Positions 46,961-58,017 are shown, counted from the first letter of the stretch. The stretch is DNA of 64,000 nucleotides from Flavitalea plasmicola (GCF_030546645.1 NZ_JAUOTO010000008.1:186001-250000); one strand, 5' to 3'. Notes: generated by a model from the sequence alone, not told the origin. Made by a program: numbers and translations.

Positions 46961-48208
46961 CTACGCCAATATTTCTCTTTTTACCGTATTCAAAGGCAAC
47001 GACACGATGAATACCGCCCCCTCTCCTGGCTTACCCCTGGCAGAAATAAATCCCTTATGCTTTTCCACGATCTTTTTACATAGGGCCAGCCCGATGCCCG
47101 TACCCTCATATTCAGCGCTGGGATGCAGCCGGCGGAACATGTCGAAGATCTGCTCGGCATACTTTTGATCAAACCCAATGCCATTGTCCTCGATCAGTAT
47201 CCTGCAATACCTGGGGTCCGGATCCTTGGCGCCGGACGACATCACCTCGTGTCGTATGTGGATCTTCGGAAGCTCCTGCTTTTTGCTGTATTTCAGTGAA
47301 TTATTGATCAGATTGGAAAAGAGTGGCACCATCAGCACTGCATTCACAGGCAGGACAGGCAAAGGATCCAGAATTATCTCCGCTTTTTTTTCCCGGATCG
47401 GACCGTCCATCTCCGAGATCACTTCTTTCACCACCTCGTTCAGGTCCACCTCCTGGAAGGATTCCTTTTCCCCCGAGATCTTGGAAAATCGCAAAATATC
47501 GTTGATAAGGTCCTGCATCCGCTTGGACACTTCCTGGATACGGGAAAGATACATCTGCCCATCCTTATTCATGTTCTGCCGGTGGTCGCTCAGCAGCCGG
47601 TCGCTGAACATCCGTATCTTCCGTAAAGGAGCCTGGAGATCATGGGAGGCCATAAAGGCAAAAAGATCAAGGTCCTTATTGGCCGTCTCCAGGCGCGCAA
47701 TATTCTCCAGCAGCTCCCGGTTCAGCTCGATCACCTTCTCTTCAGAAACCTTTCTTTCATGGATCTCCAGTTCCAGGCTCTTATTGATAGCCACTAACTT
47801 CTGTTCCTGCGCCAATAACCGGTGGTTCTTCCGGTAGAGGTCCACAAAGACGCTCACCTTAGCCCGCAACAGCTCAGGGTTGACAGGCTTGTAGATATAA
47901 TCGACGGCTCCCGCCCGGTAGCCTTTGAAAATGTTCTCCTCTCCATAATTATTGGCCGTGATAAAAATAATGGGGATATGACGGAGCCTTTCCCGTTCGT
48001 AGATCAGCGAAGCCGTCTCGAAACCATTCAGGTTGGGCATCTGCACGTCCATAAGGATAAGGGCGAAGTCGAAATCGGACAGTAATATCTTCAGGACCTG
48101 TCTTCCTGAATTGGCCTTGACAATCCGGTATCCATCCGGCTCCAGCACCGTCTCTATAGACAGCAAATTGTCCTCCCGATCATCTACTATTAAGATCTTA
48201 GGCTGCAT
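46961..48208 (-). CDS. Hybrid sensor histidine kinase (REC-HisKA-HATPase)
   Basis: 415 residues. The N-terminal receiver starts PKILIVDDREDN with the acceptor Asp in ILMDVQMPNLNGFE. A coiled linker (~135-180) leads to a HisKA domain with MASHDLQAPLRKI (the phytochrome-like HDLxxPLR type of H box) and an ATPase domain with NLINNSLKYS, IEDNGIGFDQ and GTGIGLALCKKI. No membrane segment or sensor domain. It lies 16 bases downstream of the poly-HAMP kinase and 6 bases upstream of the next kinase, so the three are likely one transcript and perhaps one phosphorelay. Confidence 0.94.
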   Translation of the reverse strand: MQPKILIVDDREDNLLSIETVLEPDGYRIVKANSGRQVLKILLSDFDFALILMDVQMPNLNGFETASLIYERERLRHIPIIFITANNYGEENIFKGYRAGAVDYIYKPVNPELLRAKVSVFVDLYRKNHRLLAQEQKLVAINKSLELEIHERKVSEEKVIELNRELLENIARLETANKDLDLFAFMASHDLQAPLRKIRMFSDRLLSDHRQNMNKDGQMYLSRIQEVSKRMQDLINDILRFSKISGEKESFQEVDLNEVVKEVISEMDGPIREKKAEIILDPLPVLPVNAVLMVPLFSNLINNSLKYSKKQELPKIHIRHEVMSSGAKDPDPRYCRILIEDNGIGFDQKYAEQIFDMFRRLHPSAEYEGTGIGLALCKKIVEKHKGFISARGKPGEGAVFIVSLPLNTVKREILA

Positions 48209-48224
48209 TCACTGGTTTTTATGA

Positions 48225-51200
48225 TTATTTGTAGAACCACACCCGCATTAAAGACAACAATTGATCGATCTTCAGAGGTTTGGTGATATAGTCTGAAGCG
48301 CCTGCCTCGATACATTTCTGGCGGTCGCCTTTCATAGCCTTGGCCGTCACGGCTATGATTGGCAGCGTGGAATTCTTATGTTCCCTCCTGATCTTCTGCG
48401 TCGTCTCATAACCATCCATCTCCGGCATCATGATATCCATCAGCACCATGTCGATCTTTTGCTTGTCGTCATTGATGATGCTGATCGCCTCTTTTCCGCT
48501 TTCCGCCGTTGTCACATTCATGTTATATCTTTCAAAAACGGTGGTAAGCGCAAACAGGTTGCGAACATCATCATCCACCACAAGGACGTTTTTCCCCGTG
48601 AGAATATCATCCTTCATCCGGATATGCTCGATGACCTTTCTCTTCTCGGCAGGAAGGTCCTTATGGTTGATATGCAGCTGCAGGATCGTCTCTTCCAGAA
48701 GTTGCTCCAGGGAGTTGACCCCCTTCAGCAGGATCGTATTGGAGCTGCGATTCAGATGATGCAACTCCTTTTTATCGAAATCCTTCGCGCTGTACACGAT
48801 GATGGGCGTGAGCTTTTTCTTGATCTCGCTGACCTGGTTGACCAGGTCTATGCCGGAGATATCCGGCAGCGTATAATCCAGGATGATACAGTCATAGTCC
48901 TTGATATTGGTCTCCTGCAGCGCCTTCTTACCCGTGGTAGCCAAGGTTACATCGATATTCTCGCCTTCCAGCATCCGGGTGATCTGGGAATAGTCCACTT
49001 CGTTGTCTTCCACTACCAGGATCTTTTTAGTCTGCTTGGCAGCAAAGGAAACAATGTCTTCAAACAGCTCGTTGAGGGCATCGTTCTCCAGCGGCTTGAG
49101 CAGGAAGCTCCTGGCTCCCCGCTTCAGCGCCAGCATTTTATTCTCTTCCCCGGAAATAAGGTGAATGGGGATATGCCGGTAGTTCAGGTCGTTGCGGAGC
49201 AGGTCCAGCACCTTCCAGCCGCTGGTATCCGGCAGCTTCACATCCAGGGTAATGGCAATGGGCGTAAAGCGATTGATAAAATCAAACACCTCGATGTAAT
49301 TTGTCGCCACAATGGCCTTCAGCTGGTAGCTGTGCGCCTTTTCAATAATGATCTTCCCGAAACGAAGGTCATCTTCCACGATTAGCACGATCTTGTCCCC
49401 CGCCTGGATGGAATGCCTGTCGTCACCCGCGTCATTGATCATTTCGCTGACGATCGTCATCTTACCCGCATCTTCATTCGTCACACGGAGGGAATTGAGG
49501 AGGGTATCGATCTCTCCGCTGTCATTTCCCAGCTGCAGCTGGTGATAGGCGTTCAGATTGTCGGAAGTTTCTTTGGAAATAACGCCCGGTGCGTTCTCAA
49601 TCGGTACAAAGAGCGTAAAAGTGCTGCCTTTGGAAGGCGAGCTCTCCAGCTCGATGGTGCCTCCCAGCAGCTCGGCCAGCCCACGGCTGATGGAGAGACC
49701 CAGGCCCGTACCCCCGTATTTACGGCTGGTGGAACCCTCGGCCTGCTGAAACGCTTCGAAGATGATGTTCTGCTTTTCCTGCGGGATGCCGATGCCCGTA
49801 TCGCTGATGGCGAAAGCCACTACTTTCTCCGCATTGTCCAGGTTGGCATTGCCTTGCTTCCAGTTATTGTCGGCCTGGTAGATCCTGAGCTTGACCTCTC
49901 CCTTCTCCGTAAATTTGAAGGAATTGGAAAGCAGGTTCTTCAGGATCTGGTTGAGACGCTGCAGGTCCGTCTCCATCGTATGCGGCAGGCGCGGGTCTGT
50001 CTCGATGGTGAACCGGAGATGCCTTGCCTCGGAAATGGGCTTGAACGTGGTCTCCACAAAAGAAGCGATCTCTCCAAACCGGACAGGAGAGATATTGGCG
50101 GAAATAAACCCGGACTCGATCTTGGAAAGGTCCAGGATATCGTTGATCAGCTGAATTAGGTCATCCCCGCAGGAGTGGATGGTCTTGGCATAACGGATCT
50201 GCTTGTCCGTAAGATTACCCTCCGCATTCTCATACAGCTGCTGCGCAAGGATCAGCAGACTGTTCAACGGGGTCCGCAGCTCATGTGACATATTCGCAAG
50301 GAACTCCGACTTGTATTTGGAGGTCAGGGTCAGCTGCTCGGCCTTCTCCTCCAGCGACCTCCTTGCTTCTTCCACTTCCTTGTTCTTGGCTTCCACCTCA
50401 TTCTTTTGTTTCACCAGCAGCAGCGCCTTGTCCTGCAGCTCGTCGTTGGTCCTTCTCAGCTCCTCCTGCTGGATCTTCAGCTCTCCGGCCAGTGACTGGG
50501 ATTGTGCCAGCAGCTCCTCCGTACGGGTGTTGGCTTCAATGGTGTTCAGCACGATCCCGATACTTTCCGTCAGCTGGCTGAGAAAGTCCAGGTGGGTCTC
50601 ACTAAAGGCATCCAGCGATGCCAGCTCGATCACGGCCTTTACCTTGTTCTCGAAAAGCACCGGCAGGATGATGAGGTTGGCAGGCTTGGCGCGGCCCAGG
50701 CCGGAGCTGATCTTGATATAATTGCCAGGCACGTTGGAAAGGATGATCCTTTCCTTTTCAAACGCCACCTGCCCCACCAGCCCTTCGCCAATGAAGAACT
50801 CCGTGGGAATATTCTTTTCGGATTTGTAACCGTAGGCGGCAAAGAGCCGCAGCTTGTCCACCCGGGTGTCTTCATCCTGCTTGAGGATGTAGAAGGCGCC
50901 ATAGTGGGCAATCACCACCTGCGCCAATTCCGAGAGGATCCGTTGTGTCACGGTATTGAGATCCTTCTGCCCCTGCAACATTTGGGTGAACTTGGCCAGG
51001 TTGGACTTGAGCCAGTCCTGTTCCTGGTTACGCAGCGTGGTCTCCTTCAGGTTCGCGATCATCTGGTTGATGGTGTCCTTCAACGCTTCCACCTCACCCT
51101 TCGCCTCCACACGGATGGTACGGGTAAGGTCACCCTTGGTCACCGCTGACGCCACTTCGGAAATGGAACGCACCTGCGTTGTAAGATTCTGAGCCAGCTG

Positions 51201-54074
51201 GTTCACGTTCTCCGTAAGATTCTTCCATATCCCGGAAGCGCCGGGCACACTCGCCTGGCCGCCCAGCCGCCCCTCGACCCCCACTTCACGGGCCACCGTC
51301 GTCACCTGGTCGGCAAAAGTGGCCAACGTATCGATCATCTCGTTGATGGTATCCGTCAGCTGCGCCACCTCGCCGCGCGAGACGATGGAAAGTTTCTGCT
51401 TTAAGTTGCCCGTAGCCACCGCCGTTACCACTTTGGCGATACCACGCACCTGGTTGGTAAGGTTGGAAGCCATCATGTTCACCGAGTCAGTAAGGTCCTT
51501 CCAGGTCCCGGCCACACCCCTAACTTCCGCCTGCCCGCCCAGCTTACCTTCCGTACCCACCTCACGGGCCACACGCGTCACCTCGAAGGCAAAGGAGTTC
51601 AGCTGCTCCACCATCGTATTGATCGTATTCTTAAGGTCCAATATCTCCCCTTTTACGTCGATGGCCACCGTCTTGGAAAGATCACCCGATGCCACGGCCT
51701 TGGTCACCTCGGCGATGTTGCGCACCTGGGCCGTCAGGTTGCCCGTCATCTGGTTCACCGAGTCGGTGAGATCCTTCCAGGTCCCGGCCACACCCGGTAC
51801 GAATGCCTGCCCGCCCAGCTTTCCATCCGTACCCACTTCACGGGCCACACGTGTTACTTCAGAAGCAAAGGCCCGCAGCTGGTCCACCATCGTATTGAGG
51901 GTCTCCTTCAGCTGCAGGATCTCACCGCGTACGTCCACCGTGATCTTTTTAGACATGTCCCCATTGGCCACCGCAATAGCAACCTCTGCGATATTACGTA
52001 CCTGCGCCGTCAGATTTCCAGCCATCTGGTTCACAGAGTCCGTAAGGTCTTTCCACGTACCGGCCACGCCCGGCACAAAGGCCTGACCGCCCAGCTTGCC
52101 TTCCGTACCCACCTCACGGGCCACACGCGTCACTTCCGAGGCAAAGCCCCGGAGCTGATCCACCATCGTATTAATGGTATTCTTCAGTTCCAATATTTCC
52201 CCTTGCACGTCCACCGTGATCTTACGGGAAAGGTCTCCGTTGGCCACCGCCGTCGTTACTTCTGCAATGTTACGTACCTGGGACGTCAGGTTCGAAGCCA
52301 TCTTATTCACCGAATCCGTCAGATCCTTCCAGGTCCCTCCCACACCCGGTACGTCCGCCTGACCACCCAGCTTTCCTTCCGAACCCACCTCACGGGCCAC
52401 ACGCGTCACTTCCGATCCGAAAGAGTTCAGCTGGTCCACCATTGTATTAATGGTATTCTTCAGCTCCAATATCTCCCCCTTTACATCCACCGTGATCTTA
52501 CGGGAAAGGTCACCCTTTGCCACCGCCGTCGTCACCTCGGCGATGTTACGCACCTGCCCGGTGAGGTTGCTGGCCATTCCATTCACCGAATCCGTTAGGT
52601 CCTTCCAGACACCCCCTACCCCTTCCACCGCCGCCTGGCCGCCCAGCTTACCCTCAGAGCCCACCTCACGGGCCACACGCGTCACTTCCGAAGAGAAGGA
52701 GTTCAGCTGGTCCACCATCGTATTGATCGTATTTTTCAGCTCCAATATCTCCCCTTTTACATCCACATCGATCTTACGGGAGAGGTCACCCGTGGCTACC
52801 GCCGTCGTCACCTCCGCAATATTGCGCACCTGGGACGTCAGGTTCGAAGCCATCTTATTCACCGAATCCGTCAGATCCTTCCAGGTCCCCCCCACGCCCG
52901 GCACGTCCGCCTGACCGCCCAGCTTACCCTCAGAGCCTACTTCACGGGCCACACGGGTCACCTCGGAAGAGAAAGAGTTCAGCTGGTCCACCATCGTATT
53001 GATCGTATTCTTCAATTCAAGTATTTCCCCTTTCACGTCCACCGTAATTTTACGGGAAAGATCCCCCTTCGCCACCGCCGTCGTCACCTCGGCAATATTG
53101 CGCACCTGCCCGGTGAGGTTACTGGCCATCCCGTTCACGGAGTCCGTAAGGTCCTTCCAGGTTCCCCCTACCCCTCTTACATGCGCCTGACCGCCCAGCT
53201 TGCCTTCCGTACCCACTTCCAACGCCACACGCGTCACTTCCGAGGAGAAGGAATTCAGCTGGTCCACCATCGTATTGATCGTATTCTTTAGTTCCAGTAT
53301 CTCCCCTTTTACATCCACCGTGATCTTCTTGGAAAGATCCCCTTTAGCCACCGCCGTCGTCACTTCCGCAATATTGCGCACCTGCGCCGTCAGGTTGCTC
53401 CCCATCCGGTTTACCGAGTCCGTAAGGTCCTTCCATACACCGGCCACGCCTTTTACCTTGGCCTGTCCGCCCAGCTTGCCCTCCGAACCCACTTCCAACG
53501 CCACACGCGTCACTTCCATGGAAAAAAGGTTCAGCTGCTTCACCATATCGTTCACCTCCTTGGCAATGCGGGAGAACTCTCCCTGTAAAGTGTGACCGCC
53601 GATCTCCAGCGGCATCTCCTGGGAAAGATTGCCTTTCGCCACAGAGCTGATGACATGCGCAATCTCAATAGTGGGATGCACCAGGTCGGAAATAAGGGCA
53701 TTGAGACTGTTCACGCCCGTGGCCCATGACCCCTTGGCATTAGGCACTTCTATCCGCTGGGTAAGCTTACCCTGCTTGCCAATGGTATTACCCGCCTTGG
53801 TAAATTCCCGCATCATCTCCTCGTTGAGAGAAATGATCTCATTCAGCGTGTCGCAGATCTTACCTTTCACACCTGTCTCGTCAATAGGCATACGAACACT
53901 GAAATTACCATTGCGCACCTGCATGAGGATGCGCAATAGCTCCTTATCGTTCAGAAGGGTTTCTTCCGGTGAGCTTTCCACCCATTGCAAAGCGGCATCT
54001 GCATCGCCATTACGGGATTGCGGTTTACGGGAGACGTTTTTGTTTTTTTTAACTTCCTTGGTATTTGTACCCAT
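48225..54074 (-). CDS. Giant soluble poly-HAMP hybrid histidine kinase with three receivers
   Basis: 1949 residues without membrane segments. After a charged N-terminus (1-60) come tandem HAMP domains (~60-1040), mostly as eight 92-residue units, each with [14 protein letters not shown] and [17 protein letters not shown], then [17 protein letters not shown] and [15 protein letters not shown] domain (~1065-1210), a coiled coil, HisKA ([11 protein letters not shown], His1264), HATPase ([25 protein letters not shown]) and three receivers follow; acceptor Asp in [16 protein letters not shown] and LMDIMMPE. The layout recalls fungal group III (Nik1/Os-1) osmosensing kinases and bacterial poly-HAMP kinases, in which the HAMP stack transmits conformational change. 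The signal is unknown. First gene of a three-kinase run, divergent from a single receiver gene. Confidence 0.95.
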   Translation of the reverse strand: MGTNTKEVKKNKNVSRKPQSRNGDADAALQWVESSPEETLLNDKELLRILMQVRNGNFSVRMPIDETGVKGKICDTLNEIISLNEEMMREFTKAGNTIGKQGKLTQRIEVPNAKGSWATGVNSLNALISDLVHPTIEIAHVISSVAKGNLSQEMPLEIGGHTLQGEFSRIAKEVNDMVKQLNLFSMEVTRVALEVGSEGKLGGQAKVKGVAGVWKDLTDSVNRMGSNLTAQVRNIAEVTTAVAKGDLSKKITVDVKGEILELKNTINTMVDQLNSFSSEVTRVALEVGTEGKLGGQAHVRGVGGTWKDLTDSVNGMASNLTGQVRNIAEVTTAVAKGDLSRKITVDVKGEILELKNTINTMVDQLNSFSSEVTRVAREVGSEGKLGGQADVPGVGGTWKDLTDSVNKMASNLTSQVRNIAEVTTAVATGDLSRKIDVDVKGEILELKNTINTMVDQLNSFSSEVTRVAREVGSEGKLGGQAAVEGVGGVWKDLTDSVNGMASNLTGQVRNIAEVTTAVAKGDLSRKITVDVKGEILELKNTINTMVDQLNSFGSEVTRVAREVGSEGKLGGQADVPGVGGTWKDLTDSVNKMASNLTSQVRNIAEVTTAVANGDLSRKITVDVQGEILELKNTINTMVDQLRGFASEVTRVAREVGTEGKLGGQAFVPGVAGTWKDLTDSVNQMAGNLTAQVRNIAEVAIAVANGDMSKKITVDVRGEILQLKETLNTMVDQLRAFASEVTRVAREVGTDGKLGGQAFVPGVAGTWKDLTDSVNQMTGNLTAQVRNIAEVTKAVASGDLSKTVAIDVKGEILDLKNTINTMVEQLNSFAFEVTRVAREVGTEGKLGGQAEVRGVAGTWKDLTDSVNMMASNLTNQVRGIAKVVTAVATGNLKQKLSIVSRGEVAQLTDTINEMIDTLATFADQVTTVAREVGVEGRLGGQASVPGASGIWKNLTENVNQLAQNLTTQVRSISEVASAVTKGDLTRTIRVEAKGEVEALKDTINQMIANLKETTLRNQEQDWLKSNLAKFTQMLQGQKDLNTVTQRILSELAQVVIAHYGAFYILKQDEDTRVDKLRLFAAYGYKSEKNIPTEFFIGEGLVGQVAFEKERIILSNVPGNYIKISSGLGRAKPANLIILPVLFENKVKAVIELASLDAFSETHLDFLSQLTESIGIVLNTIEANTRTEELLAQSQSLAGELKIQQEELRRTNDELQDKALLLVKQKNEVEAKNKEVEEARRSLEEKAEQLTLTSKYKSEFLANMSHELRTPLNSLLILAQQLYENAEGNLTDKQIRYAKTIHSCGDDLIQLINDILDLSKIESGFISANISPVRFGEIASFVETTFKPISEARHLRFTIETDPRLPHTMETDLQRLNQILKNLLSNSFKFTEKGEVKLRIYQADNNWKQGNANLDNAEKVVAFAISDTGIGIPQEKQNIIFEAFQQAEGSTSRKYGGTGLGLSISRGLAELLGGTIELESSPSKGSTFTLFVPIENAPGVISKETSDNLNAYHQLQLGNDSGEIDTLLNSLRVTNEDAGKMTIVSEMINDAGDDRHSIQAGDKIVLIVEDDLRFGKIIIEKAHSYQLKAIVATNYIEVFDFINRFTPIAITLDVKLPDTSGWKVLDLLRNDLNYRHIPIHLISGEENKMLALKRGARSFLLKPLENDALNELFEDIVSFAAKQTKKILVVEDNEVDYSQITRMLEGENIDVTLATTGKKALQETNIKDYDCIILDYTLPDISGIDLVNQVSEIKKKLTPIIVYSAKDFDKKELHHLNRSSNTILLKGVNSLEQLLEETILQLHINHKDLPAEKRKVIEHIRMKDDILTGKNVLVVDDDVRNLFALTTVFERYNMNVTTAESGKEAISIINDDKQKIDMVLMDIMMPEMDGYETTQKIRREHKNSTLPIIAVTAKAMKGDRQKCIEAGASDYITKPLKIDQLLSLMRVWFYK
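51217..53425 (-). repeat. Tandem 276-bp repeat encoding poly-HAMP units
   Basis: Eight in-frame direct repeats of 276 bp (92 codons), with unit boundaries near 53425, 53149, 52873, 52597, 52321, 52045, 51769 and 51493. The central copies are nearly identical at protein level and very similar at DNA level; the copies toward the kinase end (51217-51770) diverge more. Partial related units flank both sides. This suggests recent expansion or gene conversion. Confidence 0.9.
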
Positions 54075-54247
54075 AGACAGGATATTTTGATTTAACGATC
54101 AAATTTATGGTTTATCGATCTAAAAAATATCGGTGTTTCACCTTATATTGTATCATAGTTTGGCAAGGTTCTAGTATAGGACTATGCAGAATTCACCCCC
54201 TTAGAACATCAGCCTGGATTTATCAACGTTTAGACTCATGATTATTT

Positions 54248-54658
54248 ATGAAAAGCAACGAACAACCTCTTATTTTCATTGTTGATGATGATCCTGATGA
54301 CCGACAGATCATCCTCGACGCGTTCCTGGAGAATAGTCCTCAAATCGACTATGTCTTCATCGAGAATGCCGAAACGTTGCTGGAGAACCTGCATTCTGAC
54401 GAATCCGGGTTTCCAGCCCTTATCCTATTGGATCTGAACATGCCCGGGATGCTTGGGCTCCAGGCGCTCAAGGAGATCCGAAGCAACAAAAAGTTCAGTC
54501 AGATTCCCATTATCGTGCTTACAACCTCCACCCTGCATCAGGACCGTAAGACATCTTACGAATTAGGTGCCAGTTGTTTCCTTCACAAGCCCGATTCCTA
54601 CGGCGAGCTGGTTGAGATCACAAATTCCATTGTAAAACTCTGGCTACACGAAAATTAA
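54248..54658 (+). CDS. Single-domain response regulator (CheY/Rcp1-like)
   Basis: 136 residues, receiver domain only: FIVDDDPDDRQII with the acidic pair, phospho-acceptor Asp in LILLDLNMPGMLG, Thr in VLTTST and Lys in FLHKPDSYGE. The Rcp1-like form is common next to bacteriophytochrome-like or hybrid kinases. It has no output domain and probably acts as a relay or by protein contact. It is divergent from the poly-HAMP kinase across a 173-bp intergenic region, so they may work together and share regulatory DNA. Confidence 0.92.
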   Translation: MKSNEQPLIFIVDDDPDDRQIILDAFLENSPQIDYVFIENAETLLENLHSDESGFPALILLDLNMPGMLGLQALKEIRSNKKFSQIPIIVLTTSTLHQDRKTSYELGASCFLHKPDSYGELVEITNSIVKLWLHEN

Positions 54659-54693
54659 TTTTTTTTCCCAGGAGGCTCGGTAAACGTAAGATT

Positions 54694-54726
54694 AAAAAAG
54701 TGTGGAAATATTTCCACACTTTTTTA
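54694..54726 (+). terminator. Intrinsic terminator after the single-domain receiver
   Basis: Hairpin with stem AAAAAAGTGTGGAAA pairing to its complement around a short central TAT, ending in a T-run. It follows the receiver stop by about 35 bases. Confidence 0.85.
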
Positions 54727-54844
54727 ATGCCCTAAACATTCTAATCCCAATATTTTGGTTCCAAGAGCAGAAACTGCCAGGAATGAGTTTTGAACCTCCT
54801 GATAAGGAACTCACCGTATTGCACCTCATTTAAATCGACAAAAC

Positions 54845-55195
54845 ATGAAAACGATCAAAAGATGTAAGCGTTATCTGCCGCTTTTCTTCGCATTATTTAT
54901 GTTGCCGGCGTTGAACCTGCATGCAGCCGACGCCTCAGCCCCGAACTATGAAGTTCCTTCCAGAGAAGTCATTGCCCATATGACAAAAGAGCAAAAAGAA
55001 GCTCGCCTGGAAGCAATAAAGGCAAGAGTGGACGAGATCAAGGCAATGGATAGATCCATGCTTTCAAAAGATGAACGCAGGGCCCTTCGCAAAGAGCTGA
55101 GAGGCATGCACAAGGAAGCCAAAGTGATCACCGGCGTCTACATCTCCATTGGCGCGCTGATCATCATCATCCTGCTGCTGATCATTATCATTTAA
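54845..55195 (+). CDS. Small exported protein with coiled coil and C-terminal membrane helix
   Basis: 116 residues. A signal peptide (~1-27, cleavage likely after LNLHA) is followed by a charged helical segment (~40-90, rich in Lys, Glu, Arg) that probably forms a coiled coil. A C-terminal hydrophobic stretch (~97-116), nearly all Ile and Leu, could be a membrane anchor. Family unknown to me; similar small proteins are frequent in Bacteroidota. It has its own terminator just downstream, so it is a single-gene transcript. Confidence 0.8.
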   Translation: MKTIKRCKRYLPLFFALFMLPALNLHAADASAPNYEVPSREVIAHMTKEQKEARLEAIKARVDEIKAMDRSMLSKDERRALRKELRGMHKEAKVITGVYISIGALIIIILLLIIII

Positions 55196-55197
55196 TT

Positions 55198-55229
55198 AAA
55201 AACCTCCCGGCCGTGCCGGGAGGTTTTTT
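55198..55229 (+). terminator. Intrinsic terminator
   Basis: GC-rich hairpin with stem CCTCCCGGC and loop CGT, flanked by an A-run and followed by a T-run. It begins just after the stop of the small exported protein and, because of the symmetric A/T flanks, may also serve the minus-strand gene that ends at 55240. Confidence 0.9.
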
Positions 55230-55239
55230 GAAGGCGTCC

Positions 55240-55596
55240 TCAAATATCCGTCAGGACCTGGTCCCCGTGATCCTTTATAGAGATCTTTCTTATAAAATTA
55301 TCGTATCCCTCCTCATCGTCGTGGTTGCTATAGACGCCATAAGCGTCCAGGCTGTAGCCGATGAGATGATCATTGGCTTCTATAATATATAAGATCGAAG
55401 AGTCGGAAGGATTCGATTCGCCCTCAAATCGATACGTCCTTAGTATCGACAGCTCCTCCGGCTGATAGGTCTTGCCTTTCCCTGCTGTAAATCCCTCGGG
55501 TGTCCATCGGAACTCATTATCAGCCTTACGCAGGCGCAGCTTCTCCAGCACAGTGGACAAGGTGGCCATGTCATCTTTAACATTTGCATCTGCCAT
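55240..55596 (-). CDS. Small conserved-type protein of unknown function
   Basis: 118 residues, acidic, without signal or membrane segment. It contains FRWTPEGFTAGKGKTYQPEEL, SILYIIEANDHLIGYSLDAYG and YSNHDDEEGYDNFIR. I do not recall a characterised function; similar short proteins occur in Bacteroidota. The composition and the tight terminator next to it support a real gene. It stands alone, convergent with the small exported protein. Confidence 0.75.
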   Translation of the reverse strand: MADANVKDDMATLSTVLEKLRLRKADNEFRWTPEGFTAGKGKTYQPEELSILRTYRFEGESNPSDSSILYIIEANDHLIGYSLDAYGVYSNHDDEEGYDNFIRKISIKDHGDQVLTDI

Positions 55597-55749
55597 ACGA
55601 ATTGGTTTTAGATTACCGGTTTAAATGCTCCAGATAATGGCGTTCAAAAGCCATGCCCCGTCTATTCATCCCTTCCCGCCGTCCAGACGTCAAAGAGATT
55701 TCCTCCCCGCCTTTCCGGCAGCTAGCTTTGGAATAATAAAACAACCATC

Positions 55750-56964
55750 ATGCAAACACTGCTTTATAAGACTTCCAGACCCGCGCCACCACCTGTCCGC
55801 ACCCCCTTGGAACCAGCCGGCCGCCTCCTGTATATCGACAATCTTCGCTGGGTGATGATCATGCTGGTGCTAAGTATGCACGCAGCAGTGACCTATAGCC
55901 ACCTGGGAAGCTGGTATTTCATGGAAGACACCCACGTGAGCCTGCCCGAAACTTTTGTATTTGGTACTTACCAGGCCTGGCTGCAGTCATTCTTCATGGG
56001 CTTCCTTTTCTTCATTGCCGGCTTTTTCGTTCCACGCGCCTACGATTCAAAAGGGGCGATCAGATTCTTAAAAGACCGGGCTTTCCGGTTGGGCCTGCCC
56101 CTTCTTTTGTTCGTATTCCTGCTGCAGCCCGTTGCCATCTACTGCATTTATCTCTTCGACAGCCCTTCTTCCGGTGTTACTTTTAAAGGTATCTACAGCC
56201 ATTATATCAGCGATGGCCGGTGGATGGGCGGCACAGGCCCCCTATGGTTCTGTGAAGCGCTGCTCATCTTTTGCGCCGTCTATACCCTTTATAGAGTGCT
56301 GCGGGGCAGGATGGGCACGGTGGGGTCATCCGCCAGCAAGATCCGCCGGCTACCGGGAACCAGCCTCATTTGGGTATTTATCGCCCTTATCGCGGGGTCA
56401 TCCTTCCTCGTAAGGATTCCCTGGCCCAACGGCACCAATTTCTACAACCTTCAGTTCTGTTATTTCTCCCAATACGTTTTTTTCTTCAGCGCCGGCATTC
56501 TGGCCTATAGACAGGACTGGCTAAACAGATTCCCTTCCAGCATGGGTAAATACTGGGGGCGGGCCGCCCTATTCGGAGGATTGACTTTGTGGATCGCAGG
56601 GATCATCCTGGGTGGAGCCCTGAAAGGTGATCTGGCGCCTTACCAGGGCGGCCTTCACTGGCAGAGCCTTCTGGAATGCTGCCGGGAGCAGCTGGCAGGC
56701 GTAGGCATCTCTATCTTTCTCCTCCTCTGGTTCCGGGAACGCTTTTACCGACAGGGAAAGCTGGCCGGCTTCTGCTCCAGGAACGCATTTGCCGTATACG
56801 TGTTCCATACGCCTGTGCTGATAGCGCTCAGCAAGATGATGGTGGGCCTGCATTGGCCGCTGCTGCTGAAATTTCTACTGTTGACCCTGCTCAGCATCCT
56901 GGTCACCTATGTCCTCAGTGCGGTATTGCTGAGAAGGATTCCCTTGCTGAAAAATATCCTTTAA
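55750..56964 (+). CDS. Acyltransferase-3 family integral membrane protein
   Basis: 404 residues with about ten hydrophobic helices. It has the family start RLLYIDNLRWVMIMLVLSMHA (His of the proposed acyl-transfer site in the first helix), FFIAGFFVPRA and PLWFCEALLIF. Such proteins O-acylate sugars or other exported molecules at the membrane. The substrate is unknown. It is followed after 3-9 bases by a LytS-type kinase, so the three plus-strand genes up to 58727 may form an operon. Confidence 0.9.
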   Translation: MQTLLYKTSRPAPPPVRTPLEPAGRLLYIDNLRWVMIMLVLSMHAAVTYSHLGSWYFMEDTHVSLPETFVFGTYQAWLQSFFMGFLFFIAGFFVPRAYDSKGAIRFLKDRAFRLGLPLLLFVFLLQPVAIYCIYLFDSPSSGVTFKGIYSHYISDGRWMGGTGPLWFCEALLIFCAVYTLYRVLRGRMGTVGSSASKIRRLPGTSLIWVFIALIAGSSFLVRIPWPNGTNFYNLQFCYFSQYVFFFSAGILAYRQDWLNRFPSSMGKYWGRAALFGGLTLWIAGIILGGALKGDLAPYQGGLHWQSLLECCREQLAGVGISIFLLLWFRERFYRQGKLAGFCSRNAFAVYVFHTPVLIALSKMMVGLHWPLLLKFLLLTLLSILVTYVLSAVLLRRIPLLKNIL

Positions 56965-56973
56965 CTTGTGCAT

Positions 56974-58017
56974 ATGCAGAACCGATTATGGAAATATTTT
57001 TTTCCTCCTTTGTATGGGATGATCGTCTATTTCACCATCCGCCTCCTGCTGGACTCCGTCACGGGTATGAAGTTCTGGGAAAGAAAAAGATGGGGACAGA
57101 CTTCGTTGGAAGTAGTCTATTGCGTCCTGATCAGCTACCTCTTCGTATGGGTCTTCCAAAGCCTGTTCCGCTGGTTTGATAAACGCTGGCCCCACGAACG
57201 ATACAGCAGCCGCAGGATCATCCGGGAATTACTCTACGTATTCCTGGTAAACTTCGTCTTCCAGAATGTATTTCTGACGACCTTCTGCGCGCTGACGGAT
57301 GATGGCGCCCAATGGTACGACATCGCGGATATCAATACGATCCCTCTCCTGTATGTGCTGATCTATTACGGCATCATGCGCAGCCGTACCTTCCTGAAAG
57401 CTTATATTGACGGAAAGATCCAACTGGAAAAGATCACCAATGACAAGCTGCAGACGGAGCTGAAGTTCCTGAAAGCGCAATACCATCCTCATTTCCTTTT
57501 TAATGCATTGAACACCATCTATTTCCAGATGGATGAAAATGTTGGGGAAGCCAAGAAAAGCGTGGAGAAATTTTCGGAGCTGCTGCGCTATCAGCTATAT
57601 GATCAACAGCAGACTGTACCCGTCAGCCAGGAAATACGGTATCTCCGGAATTTTATCGAGCTGCAGGAGATCCGTTCTTCGGAAAAACTGCGGCTCGACG
57701 TTCGCTTCGACGGCAAATTGAACGGACAGCAGATCTATCCCCTGCTGATGCTGCCGCTGGTGGAGAATGCATTCAAATATGTCGGAGGTGATTATTGGAT
57801 CCGCATCGAAGCGACGGTCGATGAGAACCAACTTCTCTTCAGCGTAGCCAATGCAGTCCCGGAAAAAGTACCTATCCCGACCGAAAAGGCCGGAGGCATC
57901 GGACTGGAGAACCTCCGCAGGAGGCTGCAGCTGCTGTATCCGGAAAAACATCGCCTGCACATAGAAAAAAAAGACAATGAATTCCTTGCCAATATCGTCC
58001 TAAATTTAAATGCATGA
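56974..58017 (+). CDS. LytS/YehU-type sensor histidine kinase
   Basis: About 347 residues; start ATG at 56974, or GTG at 56968 adding two residues. The N-terminal half (~10-145) has about four membrane helices. The His_kinase domain has LKAQYHPHFLFNALNTI with the phospho-acceptor His, then PLLMLPLVENAFKY (N box) and GGIGLENLRRRL (G box). Such kinases pair with LytTR regulators. Its stop overlaps the start of the next gene by four bases (ATGA). Confidence 0.94.
   Translation: MQNRLWKYFFPPLYGMIVYFTIRLLLDSVTGMKFWERKRWGQTSLEVVYCVLISYLFVWVFQSLFRWFDKRWPHERYSSRRIIRELLYVFLVNFVFQNVFLTTFCALTDDGAQWYDIADINTIPLLYVLIYYGIMRSRTFLKAYIDGKIQLEKITNDKLQTELKFLKAQYHPHFLFNALNTIYFQMDENVGEAKKSVEKFSELLRYQLYDQQQTVPVSQEIRYLRNFIELQEIRSSEKLRLDVRFDGKLNGQQIYPLLMLPLVENAFKYVGGDYWIRIEATVDENQLLFSVANAVPEKVPIPTEKAGGIGLENLRRRLQLLYPEKHRLHIEKKDNEFLANIVLNLNA

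Noticed and set aside
48378-49385. Plus-strand frame of 335 codons opposite the receiver region of the poly-HAMP kinase
   Set aside because: Antisense shadow of three clear receiver domains.
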